Assembly (NCBI GenBank): GCA_031772625.1
Contig: CM062817.1
Location: forward strand, 947,234,327-947,298,326
Source: Pinus tabuliformis
Taxonomy: Eukaryota; Streptophyta; Pinopsida; Pinales; Pinaceae
Direction of reading: 5' to 3'
Length of the DNA stretch: 64,000 nucleotides
How positions within the stretch are numbered: position 1 is the stretch's first letter; every line of letters begins with the position of its first letter. The position numbers and the translations under genes are program-made. The notes beneath the pieces were generated by a model. The model had not been told where the DNA came from, made no database searches, and saw nothing but the letters and a program-made list of their open reading frames with translations. Positions 1 to 10,769 of the stretch are shown piece by piece.

Positions 1-249
1 GAGCTAAAACCCCCCCAAACATTAGGAACTCTCATCATCCCAGACCAAGGAAGTGTTGTTAAGGCTATTCCTGTTAAGGCCATCCCTGCTTCGTCTAACC
101 AACCTAAGAATACCCTCCTAGAAATCTCGGAAGGTTATTGGCACATATTTGACCAAATAGCCCACAACTACTAAACCCCTCAAACCTCTACACTGCAATA
201 TCCCATTGTAGATACCGCAATTAATGCACCTATGAAGGCCATTCCTCTC

Positions 250-1943
250 TAGCACATCCCTACATTCCATGGCCTAATATTGGAAGATCTAGATGCATTT
301 TTATTTGAATTCAATGTGTTATGTAGAGGATATGACTATACCACCGACCCCCAAAAGCTGAAACTATTTCCATCTACATTGGAAGGGGATGCTTTATGTT
401 GGTTTATGGGTTGAGTGGAGGTGTCATAAATGATTAGGATCAGATGAAAGGTGCTTTCCTAAGGAAATATCAAGATTATTTTAGACCCAGAGAGTTAAAA
501 TATGAAATATTTCAGATGGTAGCTAGACTTAATGAAACACTAGAAGAATATCTTGAATGTTTTCAGTATAATCTTCAAAGATCTCCTTATGCATCATTAC
601 CCTTACCTGAAAATGTATTAAAAACAACATTGATTAAAGGTATGAAGGAATGATGGATTGAAACACTAAATATTATGGGAAAAGGAGACATCTACCAAGA
701 AGACTTTGCTAACATCATTGATTTATCTATGAGGAGCTCATGAGGAAGCACAAGGCTAAAACCAATAGAACATGATAGGTTTACAAGGGACAACAAGATC
801 GCTGGAGAAGGAGTAACTCGCACGAAAATTGGAAATTTATTAGAAAATTTCCAAACTAATATACTGGGGACTTTGATAATGCAGATCAATATTATGCAAG
901 CCAAGTAGAAACAATTAGAAGCAGAGAAAAATCTAGCAATATTCTATCCCAGATGCAGAAAGAAACACAGACACAAAGAGTGCTCGTTAGATATAATTCA
1001 AGTTTGCGCTATTTGTACAAAAGACCAATCTATGGAGAGCTTCCCCTCACTTCCTGGTTTGAAAGAAGTATACAGAGAAGCGGAAGAAGAACCAGAACCG
1101 GTGTACCAACTTAATCAGTGCCATCAATGGCAGCCGCGACAATCAGGTATGTTCCTTGATCCAGCTTCTTCTTTCCAGCCTCCATAATATCATGCTCAAC
1201 AATATAATACAATGTGGAAAAATCAACCTTCCTTCTCAAATTGATCACAACAACCATTCCCTTCATCATCACCATGGCCAAATCAAGCAAGTCAATCTAA
1301 TTGGCCAAATTTTCTCTACGCTCCACCATATTGGCAAAACAATGCATATCCAACACAATGGTCCCCTCCCACTTTGCAGAGTCAAGCTTGGCTGAAAAAC
1401 TGGCAAAGACCGATGAATCAGCCAGTAGGTACCATTTCACTCTCTCAACCTACACTGCCAGCACTACAACAAAATCCCCAGTCCAACTTAAGAGCACAAC
1501 TCCCAGCCCAACCCAACCCAAACCCAAATAGCAGACCAATTCAATCTATTCAAATAATCAAAACACCAGAGCTACAAACTGATCCAAGGGAGTGCAACGA
1601 CCTTCAATTAAGGTCTGGGCGCATTATAGAGACTGAGGGAGATGAAAATGTTCAAGTTGAAAACCAGTTACCCATAGAACAACCATTACAAGAAGAATAT
1701 GTGGTCAGAAAACAGACTCATGAGCAAGCAACCACATCTTCTCTCCCATTCCCAGAACGATCAACTATACCGCGTCCTATAGAACATCCTGACTTTGATA
1801 TTCTGGGAGAACTTCAGAATTTGTACATAAAAATCCCACTCCTCCAAGCTATCCAAGATATCCCAATATATGAAAATTCCATCAAAGAGCTATGTATAAA
1901 AAAACCAAGGAGGAGAAAACAAATAACCCAACAATCCAAGTAG
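250..1943 (+). pseudogene. gag remnant of element F
   Basis: Gag forms the virus-like particle. The capsid-like core starts near 265 (FHGLILEDLDAFLFEF) and contains the LKLFPSTLEGDALCWF block typical of retrotransposon gag. An open stretch at 444-653 continues it (FLRKYQDYF...). A zinc-knuckle relic (C-R-K-K-H-R-H-K-E-C) lies near 953-985. From about 1,080 the protein becomes Pro/Gln/Trp-rich, and an open segment at 1,374-1,943 ends in a basic tail just before protease. Stops at about 412 and 651 and frame changes near 1,190 and 1,370 break it. The start codon is not identifiable. Confidence 0.75.
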
Positions 1944-1979
1944 TTGTCACCTTATCTGACCTGTTATGAGGAAGAGAAG

Positions 1980-2335
1980 CACTCATTAAATATGAAGACC
2001 CAAGGAATCCAATAGTGATAGTGAAAATCAATGGACAAACCTTTTCAAATGCCTTAGTTGATTTATGGGATGCAAATAATATCTTAACAACCACCACTTG
2101 TCAAAATTTGGGCATTAGATCAATAGAACCAACTTCTACCTTACTAGAGCTGGTTGACCAATCAGTGGTTAGGTCGGAAGGTACACTACATGATGTCATG
2201 GTATCTATTGATTCCTAGGAATATCCTACTGACGTTTTGATAATAAACCCCAAAAACTAACTTCATGGACATCTGTTAATTTTAGGTAGACCTTGGCTTG
2301 CAACCGCTGATGCTTACATTGGCTGCCAACAAGGT
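1980..2335 (+). pseudogene. Aspartic protease remnant of element F
   Basis: The retropepsin-like domain would process the polyprotein. A beta-strand block (IVKINGQTFSNALVD) leads to the active site, then comes LLELVDQS, and the typical ILGRPWLATADAYI C-terminal block is at about 2,280-2,330. The catalytic triplet expected as Asp-Leu/Ser-Gly-Ala reads Asp-Leu-Trp-Asp-Ala at 2,060-2,074, so Gly is lost. A stop at 2,216 and a frame change near 2,230 separate the two halves. It is not functional as read. Confidence 0.7.
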
Positions 2336-2338
2336 AGT

Positions 2339-4220
2339 ATGACCATAACTAGAGGGAGTAACATCAAGAATTTAGCCCTATACCCTCCTACCCAACCAAG
2401 TGTAACAATAATAAAAACTAACAAACATCCTCTATCATACCTTACCGAAAACATTAGATCCCCATTAACTATAGAAGATGCCCTCGATTTCAAAGATCAA
2501 ACAGAGGATGATGTTATTAACAACTTTATTAACCAAGCTGAAGCCAGATCCCACGTACATTATCACATGATAGAGGCAACATTTGATAATGAACTAGAAG
2601 AAGATCCTCTGAAAGACACTGATGATCAAACAATACCTACTACCTCTGTTTCAGATAGAAAAACTATAGAGATTGAGCCAAGAAAAACTTTAAACATCAA
2701 TAATAACCTGACTCTTGAACAAGAAGAGAAGCTCATCCAACTACTGAGAAAATACAAGGAATCATTTGCATGGGATTATCCAGACATGAAGGGAATCGAT
2801 CCCTAGTTATGTACATAGCACATTTATACAAAAAGGGATGCAAGAGCTGTTCACCAACCCCAAGAAAGACGTAACCCTCATCTGAAAGACATTGTGAAAG
2901 CTGAATTACAAAAGCTTTTGGGTGTAAACTTTATTTATCCAATCTCTGATAGCAAGTGGGTCTCTCCTCTAGTTGTGGTGCCAAAGAAGAATGGAAAGTG
3001 GATGATTTGTGTAGATTACAGAGAATTAAATAAAGCAACCTAGAAAGACCACTTTCCCCTTCCATTCATTGACCAGGTATTAGATACATTGGCAGGAAAA
3101 AAATATTTTCTTTCTTGGATGGTTTCAGTGGATACAATCAGATTTAGATTGCCCCTGAAGACCAAGACAAAACTACTTTTACCTATCCTTTGGGAACATT
3201 TGCCTACAGAGTTTTACCCTTTGGCCTAGGCAATGCCCCTGCCACATTTCGAAGGGCCATCCTCAACATCTTTTCAAATTTAATAAATGAAGGGCCCAAA
3301 GTATACATGGATGATTTCACACCATACGGAGATGATTTTGACCCAGCACTAGACACATCGAAAAAGGTGCTGCAACGATGTATTGCCACTAGGCTCTACT
3401 TAAGCCATGAAAAGCGCTATATGATGATGACCGAAGGGCTCATCCTAGGTCATTATATCTCAGCAGCTGGAATACAGGTAGATCTGGCCAAAATTCAGAT
3501 AATTTTGTTAATACCTACTCCTACCACACAGACAAAGGTACGTAGTTTTCTTGGATTTTCTGGTTATTATAAGAGATTTATAGAACATTTTTCTCAAATA
3601 TCTGCACCTCTATACGCACTAACAGGGAATGTTGATTTTGTTTGGACAGATAAATGTGACCGTGCTTTTGAGGATCTCAAAAATCTCGTGTCAACAGCCT
3701 TAGTGCTCAGAGGTCCAAATTGGGACCTACGATTTCAAACTTCATCAGATGCTTCAGACACAACTATTGGAGTAGTCCTTGGGCATGAATAAGAAAAAAA
3801 ACGTATGCAATCTATTATATTAGCAAGAATTTGTCTCCTGCTAAGCTAAATTATACTCTTACTGAAAAAGAATTTTTCGCTGTAATACATGTTGTAAATA
3901 AATTTAGGCATTATATCACTGGATATCCTATTGTTTTATATACAGATCACTCTTCCATAAAATATTTAGCAAATAAACTATTTAAAAATGGTAGAGTAAA
4001 AAGATGGTTGATTTTATTGCAGGGATTCGACATCACAATAAAAGATCGACTTGGGAAAGAGAACCTTGTAATGCCAAAACCAGTAGACGCAGAAACAGTC
4101 GAAGATCAATTTCTAGATGAAAATTTATTCGTTGTCACTATCAAAACACCCTGGTATGATGATGTTGCAAATTCTTTAGCCATAGGAAAATTACCAAAGC
4201 ATCTGACCCCCAATGAATGA
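2339..4220 (+). pseudogene. Reverse transcriptase-RNase H remnant of element F
   Basis: An acidic linker (2,339-2,700) leads into RT with LLRKYKESFAWDYPDMKGIDP. The segment with WVSPLVVVPKKNGKW and VDYRELNKAT follows, then FLDGFSGYNQI after a one-base frameshift in the A-run at about 3,097-3,103. The catalytic YMDD is intact at 3,304-3,315. The connection and gypsy RNase H domain (3,600-4,110) retain SSDASD and YTDHSSIKYL. In-frame stops are at 2,804, 3,041, 3,145 and 3,790. The region 3,190-3,792 is still open, so RT decay is moderate compared with gag. Confidence 0.85.
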
Positions 4221-5420
4221 AAACAGATTGTACAGTGTAGTACCTGATTTTCTTGGATTGGGGGCTACCTATTCCATACTGGGGTAGATATGCACATCAT
4301 AAGGTGTGTTCGTGAAGATGAAATATTTGACATTCTAAAAGCCTGTCGCGACAGACCATGTTGCTGACATTTTGCAGATCAAAGAACTAGTCATAAAGTT
4401 CTGCAAATAGGGTATTACTAGCTCACAATTTCCAAAGATTCAAAGAAATTTGTTCAATATTGTGACAGTTTCCAAAGAGCAGGATGCCCTAGATAGTTCG
4501 ACGAAATGCCTTTGATCCCACAGCTAGTCATTGAATCATTTGAGTGTTGGGTGCTCGATTTTGTTGGGCCAATCAACCCATCATCAAACCAGAAAACATA
4601 TATTTTGGTAGTAACGGAATATGTGACCAAATGGGTTGAAGCAAAGGTACTTCCAAGAGATACAGAGGATTCCATAATTCATTTCCGGTTCCAGATATTT
4701 GTTCGATATGACCTCCCCAGAGGCATAATTACGAACATAGGACCACAGTTTGCTGGTAATAAAATTGCTGCAACATTAAAAAACTATCATATTCACCACA
4801 AGATTACCAAAACCATTGCATCACACAAACACGATTGGGCTACAAGATTACCGGAAGCCTTGTCGGCATACAGAACAACACGGAGAGACACTACTGGTTA
4901 TTCACCGTATCAGCTATTATTTGGAAAGGAACCCATCTTTCCAATAGAATTTGAAATACAAACGTTGAGAACAGCACAAGAAGTTGGTCTAGATTTAAAT
5001 GAGGCCCAGATTAATAGACTACAACAAATCAATGAGCTGGATGAAATTAGGCTCTCCACTCTTCAACATACTACATTAATCCAACAACAGAGAGAAAAAT
5101 GGCATGATGCCCTCATCAAAAAGAAAGTCTTCCGTGAAGGAGATTGGGCGCTCCTATACGATTCGAGGTTTTAGGATTTTCCAGGGAAACTTCAAACTCA
5201 CTGGCTGGGACCATATGAAATCCAGAAGGTGCATGATAATGGCACCATTACTTTAACCACCATAGACGGATTTGGACACACCTTCAAAGCAAATGGCCAC
5301 CGAGTTCGATTGTATCGCAAACCACTTACTCAGGAAACTTTCTACCAGCAAGTCCAGGAAGACTCTGACATGCAGATTTTGGCTAAGGAAGAGAAATATT
5401 CCTCACATTTGGTTCATTAA
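4221..5420 (+). pseudogene. Integrase remnant of element F, catalytic Glu segment deleted
   Basis: Integrase would insert the cDNA. The zinc-binding N-terminus is heavily decayed (4,250-4,500). The core begins at 4,506 with VLDFVGPINPSS, where the first catalytic Asp is residue 18. The second catalytic position reads Asn (IITNIGPQF, about 4,730) instead of Asp. After HHKITKTIASHKH (about 4,830) the sequence jumps directly to DWATRLPEALSAYRTT, so the stretch that normally carries the catalytic Glu is absent. The C-terminal domain continues past a stop at 5,172 to 5,420 (GPYEIQKV...HRVRLYRK). Confidence 0.8.
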
Positions 5421-5527
5421 GTGATTTGATTACTTTTAAATTTTGTACATAATTCATTTTGTTTTGATTGTGTAAATGACTTTCTGTACAGATTTATGCA
5501 TTTCTGCAATTATTTCATTTCGCTATT

Positions 5528-6605
5528 CTTTTTCCAAGGGAGAACATTTTCACCATCTTGCTGTTCCACGGAACAACACTTCTCCATTTTGTTGTTCCTT
5601 TCAGAAGGAACAAGATTTCCACCATTTTGTTGTTCCTTTTCAAAGGAACAACACTTTTGCATTATGTTGTTTCTTTCCGAAGGAATAGCATGTCCACCGT
5701 TTTGCTATTCCTTTTCGAAGGAACATCACTTTTGAATTTTTTTCTTCCTTTCTAAAAGAACAACATTTTCACCGTTTGCTATTCCTTTCCGAAGGAAAAG
5801 CACTGTTGCATTTTGTTGTTCCTTTCCAAAGGAACAACATTTCCACCTTTTTGCTGTTCCTTTTAGAAGGAACAACACATCCGTACTTTTGTTGTTCCTT
5901 TTTTAAGGAACAACACATACAAATTTTTGTTGTTCGTTTCTAAAGGAACAACACTTTCATTTTTCTACTGTTCCTTTTCAAAGGAACAACACTTTCATTT
6001 TTCTGCTGTTCCTTTCCAAGGGAACAACACTCCCGTTTTTGATGTTCCTTTCTGAAGGAACAAAATTTGCATTTTCTTTTGTTCCTTTCTGAAGGAATAG
6101 CACTTTCATTTTTCTGTTGTTCCTTTCCGAAGCAACAACACTTTTATCTTCCTGCTATTCCTTTATGAAGCAACAAAACTTGCATTTTCTGTTGTTCCTT
6201 TTCACAGAAACAACACTTTCGTTTTTCTGTTGTTACTTTCTGAAGGAACAACACTTTCATCTTTCTGGTGTTCCTTTTCGAAGGAACAACACTTCCATTT
6301 TTGCTGTTCTTTTCTGAAGGAATAGCACTTTCATTTTCTGTTGTTCCTTTCCGAAGGAACAACACTTTCATTTTTCTATTGTTCCTTTCCAAAGGAACAA
6401 CACTTTCATCTTTCTGTTATTCCTTTCCAAAGGAACAACACTTCCATTTTTGTTGTTCCTTTCCGAAGGAACAACACTTGCATTTTCTTTTGTTCCTTTC
6501 TGAAGGAACAACACTTTCATTTTTCTGTTGTTCCTTTCCAAAGGAATAGCACTTTCATTTTTCTGTTGTTCCTTTCTGAAGGAACAACATTTTTGCATCT
6601 TTTGT
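5528..6605. repeat. Tandem array of about 29 palindromic 35-38 bp units
   Basis: Each unit has a palindromic core, consensus GTTCCTTTCCGAAGGAAC, usually extended by TTG/CAA on each side, then a T-rich spacer such as CACTTTCATTTTTCTG. By eye there are about 29 units, with point changes in the centre (CCG, CCA, TTC, CTG). Left units are more divergent and right units (from about 6,220) more uniform. The array sits between the F integrase and its candidate 3' LTR. The periodicity keeps several frames open on both strands, but those ORFs are low-complexity artefacts. Confidence 0.95.
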
Positions 6606-7997
6606 TTGTGCTTGCTTTATTTGCTATTCCGATTAAGGAACAATTGATGTTCCTCGCAAGGAACAATAGCTTCAAGCATGTTTTTTCTTTTTTGCTTGCA
6701 TTTTTTTGTGCAAATATTCTTTTGTCATCCATATAAAGAAACAACAGCTATTCCATCTTGAGAAAAACACATTTTGAGTGCATTTTTCTTCTTTTTTTTA
6801 TGTATGTGTGTTTTACCATTTAGAGGGATTTTGTGAGTGATGGTCATTTAAGGCACAACCATACATTTATGCAAGAATACAAAAACTAGAGGATACTGAA
6901 ATTAGCAAATCAAAGAAAAATCATCATCTTTAGAAGAAATTGCTTTGAATTGATAAGAGAAAAGAGGAAAGGACACAACTATTTATATCACCTTGCTGTC
7001 ATTATTTTACTAATACCAATATGATTGATTATTTTTATCATGATGGTTCTTTCTAAATCCCCATAATTCTCTTTGATCATTATTATTGAATAAGAATAAG
7101 GGCATACTTTTCTCTATTGAGATGTTCAAACTTCTTCCACCATCCCTACTCTTAAGGAGTGTTGAACCACCCTCTGTATATAAATAGGAAATGTGCTATA
7201 AAAAAAAAAGAGAGAGAAAAAATAAAAAATGTTTATCTATATGATTACTAACATGATTTGTTAGATAAAGGATAGGGGGTCTCATCAAGAGCCAAACTAC
7301 CATGATCATAAGGAACAAAGTGAAGTGGCATTCCCACTATGGCCACCACACCAGGGATATGATCCAAGAGGCACACTAGAAAAAAAAGAGTACTTGGAAC
7401 AGGAGGTCTCATCACGAGCCGGCCTGCCCACCTTTCACTCCTTCTTGTTGAATGGAATTGTGATTTAGCTGATTACCAAACCAACACAATGGCCTCCATT
7501 CTAACATTGCAGCAACACTTTCCTAGGCATACACAAAGGATTATGGTTCTAAGGGTGAAATAAACAACTCTGTCAAGGTTATGGACACATGTGGGCAACA
7601 GAGCTCTGTTGATGGTATTGAAGTCATATTTCTTGTACACCAATAGTAATTATAAAACCCTTCTTCTTATATCTTTATAAGTGGTTTCAAATGAGATTAT
7701 GTATATAACCCTTTCGAACCTTTGATACATGAAAATCATTTACAAATCAATAATGACAGTAAAAGTCAATAATGACCGCATAAGAACTTTTATTCACATC
7801 AGTTGTCCTATCCTCCATTTCTCACATCATATCATGGCATTTCCAAATTTATTAGAGATTCTATCATACGCCTTGATTTCAGTAATCCGCTGATTTTTGT
7901 AAACATGACATATCTCTATACATTGTTCCTTTATTCCTCCATACCATTGTAGTTTAGCACGCTTCTCCTTTATCTAACGGTCGAGGACAGCCTATCA
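6606..7997. other. Noncoding 3' region of element F
   Basis: No coding similarity was recognised. The stretch has A-rich and T-rich runs, a TATA-like GTATATAAATAGG at 7,175-7,187, and a weak direct repeat around 7,276-7,300 and 7,400-7,425 (AGGGGGTCTCATCAAGAGCC versus AGGAGGTCTCATCACGAGCC). The repeat could be a decayed polypurine/LTR boundary or an older insertion. Nothing else is supportable. Confidence 0.5.
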
Positions 7998-8014
7998 AAT
8001 TAAAGGGGGCACAG
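7998..8014 (+). other. Candidate polypurine tract of element F
   Basis: AAATTAAAGGGGGCACAGG precedes a TGATCTCC that could be an LTR start. The A/T-AGGGGG-plus-few-bases pattern resembles the tracts next to the well-defined LTRs of elements A and B in this window. The matching 5' LTR lies outside the window, so the boundary is unproven. Confidence 0.4.
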
Positions 8015-8164
8015 GTGATCTCCATAATTCACTGGCATATGTGTCATCTCATCATTCAGAAGAATTATGACTTGGGAATAGCAAGCTTAATGGTATTTTG
8101 TTTCTGAATATGCAAGGATTGTTGTTCCAACGCTATTTCGATGTTTTTCTCTGCAAAGATTAGC

Positions 8165-8285
8165 AGTAAGTTAAAAATTTGAACATCTTGTTGTTCCATC
8201 ATCTCCTCTGTGTTTTCTTAACAGTGAACTAAAAATTTGAACAGCCTACTGTTCCATCACCATCTCTGTGTTCTTACAGTGTGCT
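8165..8285. repeat. Imperfect tandem duplication of about 60 bp
   Basis: Two adjacent copies share the blocks AACTAAAAATTTGAACA, TGTTCCATCA and TCTCTGTGTTTTCTTA (second copy TCTCTGTGTTCTTACAGTG). The motif TTGTTCC recalls the palindrome array at 5.5-6.6 kb but is not palindromic here. Confidence 0.7.
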
Positions 8286-9293
8286 AAGTGTTAGGTTCTT
8301 ATACCAATAGGTTTCATTTTTCATGATTGACTGTGGAAGTGCCAAATATGTTCATCCTTTCATGCTGCAAAGGTTCCATATTTTGTAAAAAAATGAAGAA
8401 AATTAAAAAAAAATGAAAAGAGGGTATGCCCTAAAAGAAAAATGAAAGGGAAAAAAAAGAGTAAATTGGTCAGAAAAAATGATAGAAATGAACCCCAGAC
8501 CAAAAGACCAAGAAAGTGTGCTAGTCTAAATGCCACTTTTGTCCTATTGTTGAAGAATTTCATTGTGTATAGGTGGTTGATTTTTGCCACAGCTAATGAA
8601 TAGCCAGACAGTTCAATCTTGGCTATGTCATGTTTGAATTTACTTGTTTTTAGAATAGAGAATAAAGATCTGTCCAAACAGTTTAAGCTTGGCAGATGAC
8701 AAGTTAGGTAGAGAAACAAAGGGTCTCAACTGCTTAATCTGAGCCCTTGGAAGAGATAAGGGTAGACTTAGACAAGAAGGTATTCAAAAGAAAAGGAGAA
8801 AAATCAGGGTTTGCTAGTCCAAGTGCACCCAATCAAAAGGAAGAAAAAATGCTAGGTGTTTTTAGGCTGGGTAGGCAGTTTTGGGTTGCAGAAGCAAGTT
8901 TGTGATCATTTTTTGTCTTGTTAGGAAAGACTCATCTCATGGATGATACAAGTACCATGGCAGTTGTTTGGTTATAGAACAGTGGAAGCATGACTAACTT
9001 CCCCTTTCATTCCCCCAGAAATCATTTACTGACATTCCCTCAAGGACCTTGGGATCTGCCCAATAGTTCTACTTGACTTCATTTTATGAGAAATGCTAAG
9101 TTGAACTTTGAGTTTACTTAGCGAAAAGAAGCCACATTTCTTGTGTAAAATATCTTACCATTTCACTTCATTTTTTCAAAAAACCTAAGTGATTACCTTA
9201 TAAACTTAGCATTGTCTCTCCATAAATTCATATTAACAGTTAACTCTATTATCTAGCTCCCCTATCATTTGCCCTACCCCTATTCTACAAAAA

Positions 9294-9305
9294 CTATATA
9301 AAAAA
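9294..9305 (+). promoter_or_regulatory. TATA-like box
   Basis: CTATATAAAAAA in an otherwise mixed AT context, upstream of the hairpin pair and the TGACGTCA cluster. It would fit an LTR promoter on the + strand. No transcript evidence is available. Confidence 0.4.
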
Positions 9306-9423
9306 CCCAAAAAATAAATAATATTCCTACCCCTGGCAACTATAGCCATATAACATAAGTCCGGGAATTATTAGTCCATTTGGGACTTTAATAAGAACCC
9401 TTCCATGTTCATAAACCTTGGGG

Positions 9424-9534
9424 TTTATTTAACATCTTGTTAAATAAATAACCACGCTAAACCTCCACCTAAACCATACACTAACCCTTGGCGCGCTTGT
9501 ATATATCAAGATTTTGTTTAACATTTGGTTAAAC
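9424..9534. repeat. Two spaced stem-loops
   Basis: TTTATTTAAC-ATCTT-GTTAAATAAA (9,424-9,448) is a 10 bp perfect stem with a 5-base loop. GTTTAAC-ATTTG-GTTAAAC (9,516-9,534) is a 7 bp stem with a 5-base loop. The two share the core TTTAACAT(C/T)T(T/G)GTTAAA, so they look like a duplicated hairpin. Confidence 0.75.
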
Positions 9535-9880
9535 GAATAACCATAACTGTTTGCGCCAAACACATAAAACCCATAACCTAAAGTTTTATACCCTTGAAAT
9601 ATTATTAAAACATTAAATATTGCGGCGGGTCTCGCATCATAAACCCTCTGTCATCTGCATTTCCCATCGACCATTCGATCCCTCGCCATAGATCCAACGG
9701 CTGCCGGCGATATCGGAAGCCCTCGCCTTCCGAACATTAGCGTCTGGGGGATGGGCGGTATTGCTGCCGTACCCCCACCACGCGTCGGCTTCCCGGCGTG
9801 ATCGGAGCCCCCTCCTGCAAAACCACCATGGGCCAAAGGCGATGCGGTGAAAACCGCTTACCGCCCGCCGCCTCCCCCCT

Positions 9881-10088
9881 TGACGTCATCCCCACATCAC
9901 ATAATGACGTTGCATCCATGTCGTCCGCCACTGCTCTGCACCACTGCCATGTCATCTGCTGACGTCACCACCCCACCACCGTGTCGCCTGTCACATCACT
10001 TAACACATCAGCTTCCACGTCATCCTCCGTACTCGCTACACGAAAAAAGCGTGTCATGATGACGTCATCGCCAAAAAAGCGCCAAAAA
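9881..10088. promoter_or_regulatory. Cluster of TGACGTCA (bZIP/CRE-type) sites with an E2F-like site
   Basis: Perfect palindromic TGACGTCA occurs at 9,881-9,888, 9,960-9,967 and 10,060-10,067. Partial sites are TGACGT (9,905-9,910) and ACGTCA (10,017-10,022). GCGCCAAAAA at 10,079-10,088 matches the E2F consensus in reverse. The segment 9,620-10,090 is markedly GC-rich against its AT-rich surroundings. Plant bZIP factors of the TGA class are known to bind such palindromes. The cluster lies 0.7 kb upstream of the long ORF at 10,770, so it may drive it; this is inference. Confidence 0.6.
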
Positions 10089-10769
10089 GCGCTAAAATGC
10101 CCAAATTTTGTTAAAAGTCGTGAAAACGACAGTTTTACGTTCATTTTTATTTGTTCGCTTGCGAAGATTGTGTATGCAATTTACGACCATTTCTCCTCTA
10201 GAGCTCCAATTTGCCACCCAGACGAGTTCACCCTCCAAACGCGGCCCCCCAAGCTCATTGTTGTACCTGCAATTTGTATCAGTCGGCTCTGAAACAGGTA
10301 TTTACCCATTGTTCACCCGTAAACCCTGTTTTTCAAAATTTCTCCATTTGAAATCCACTGAGGAACTAGAATTCAAAGTAGAATTCACTCCTACCTATGA
10401 ATCACCACCTTTTAATTCACTATATGAACCACTGTTCAAAAGAAAACCCACAAACCTTGCCATCCTCTGCAAATTGGCCATTAAAACACACTTCAAGCCC
10501 ATTTTTGCTGGGAGAGTCTCCAAAACTGCCCAAATAGTGAATTATTTTGTCAAAATCCCTTGTAAAAGAGCACCATCTCCTCTGTATTATCCAGCTGCCC
10601 AATTTAACCCAGCAGACCTTGTCTTTCTCCTTTGAATTCTGCCTAGTCAGGCCATTGCTATATCAAAGCTTAGTCTAAAAATTCGCTGGGAAAGGCTTCA
10701 GAGCCGGTGTCCTACTGTCTGTTGTTGCACAAGCTAGAGTTTCAAATTAAAAACATAGAGAAGTTAAAG

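Larger units (their letters stand above)
1..8014 (+). mobile_element. Element F: decayed Athila/Tat-branch Ty3/gypsy retrotransposon, internal region
   Basis: Collinear gag, protease, RT, RNase H and integrase remnants lie on the + strand in Ty3/gypsy order. The RT has YMDDF followed by YGDDFDPAL and later EGLILGHYIS, a signature I associate with Athila-like plant elements. The reading frame is broken by many stops and several frameshifts, so the copy cannot encode proteins. The 5' LTR and primer site lie left of the window. A palindrome array and about 1.4 kb of noncoding DNA separate integrase from a candidate polypurine tract. Family assignment (Athila versus another Tat/Athila-branch clade) is inferred from RT motifs alone. 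Confidence 0.85.
8015..10660 (+). mobile_element. Possible 3' LTR of element F (boundaries uncertain)
   Basis: This noncoding block starts with TG after a polypurine-like tract. It contains a TATA-like box at 9,294-9,305, a hairpin pair and a GC-rich segment with TGACGTCA sites. These are the contents expected of a long LTR promoter region, but no second copy exists in the window to prove it. The right edge is unknown: it precedes the ORF starting at 10,770. It could equally combine an LTR with the promoter/leader of a second element. Confidence 0.3.

Noticed and set aside
5528-6605. Regular repeats with spacers could look like a CRISPR array
   Set aside because: The spacers are themselves similar, the repeats vary, there are no cas genes, and the context is a plant retrotransposon.
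5528-6605. Palindrome cores as heat-shock elements
   Set aside because: The spacing of TTC and GAA does not fit the nTTCnnGAAn pattern.
5476-6744. Several 65-130 codon ORFs on both strands in the palindrome array
   Set aside because: They are translations of the short period (repeated Phe/Leu/Ser or Lys/Glu words), open in several frames at once.
8360-8719. 119-codon - strand ORF, hydrophobic
   Set aside because: It lies in A/T-homopolymer-rich noncoding DNA, has no homologous counterpart in the window and shows no domain.
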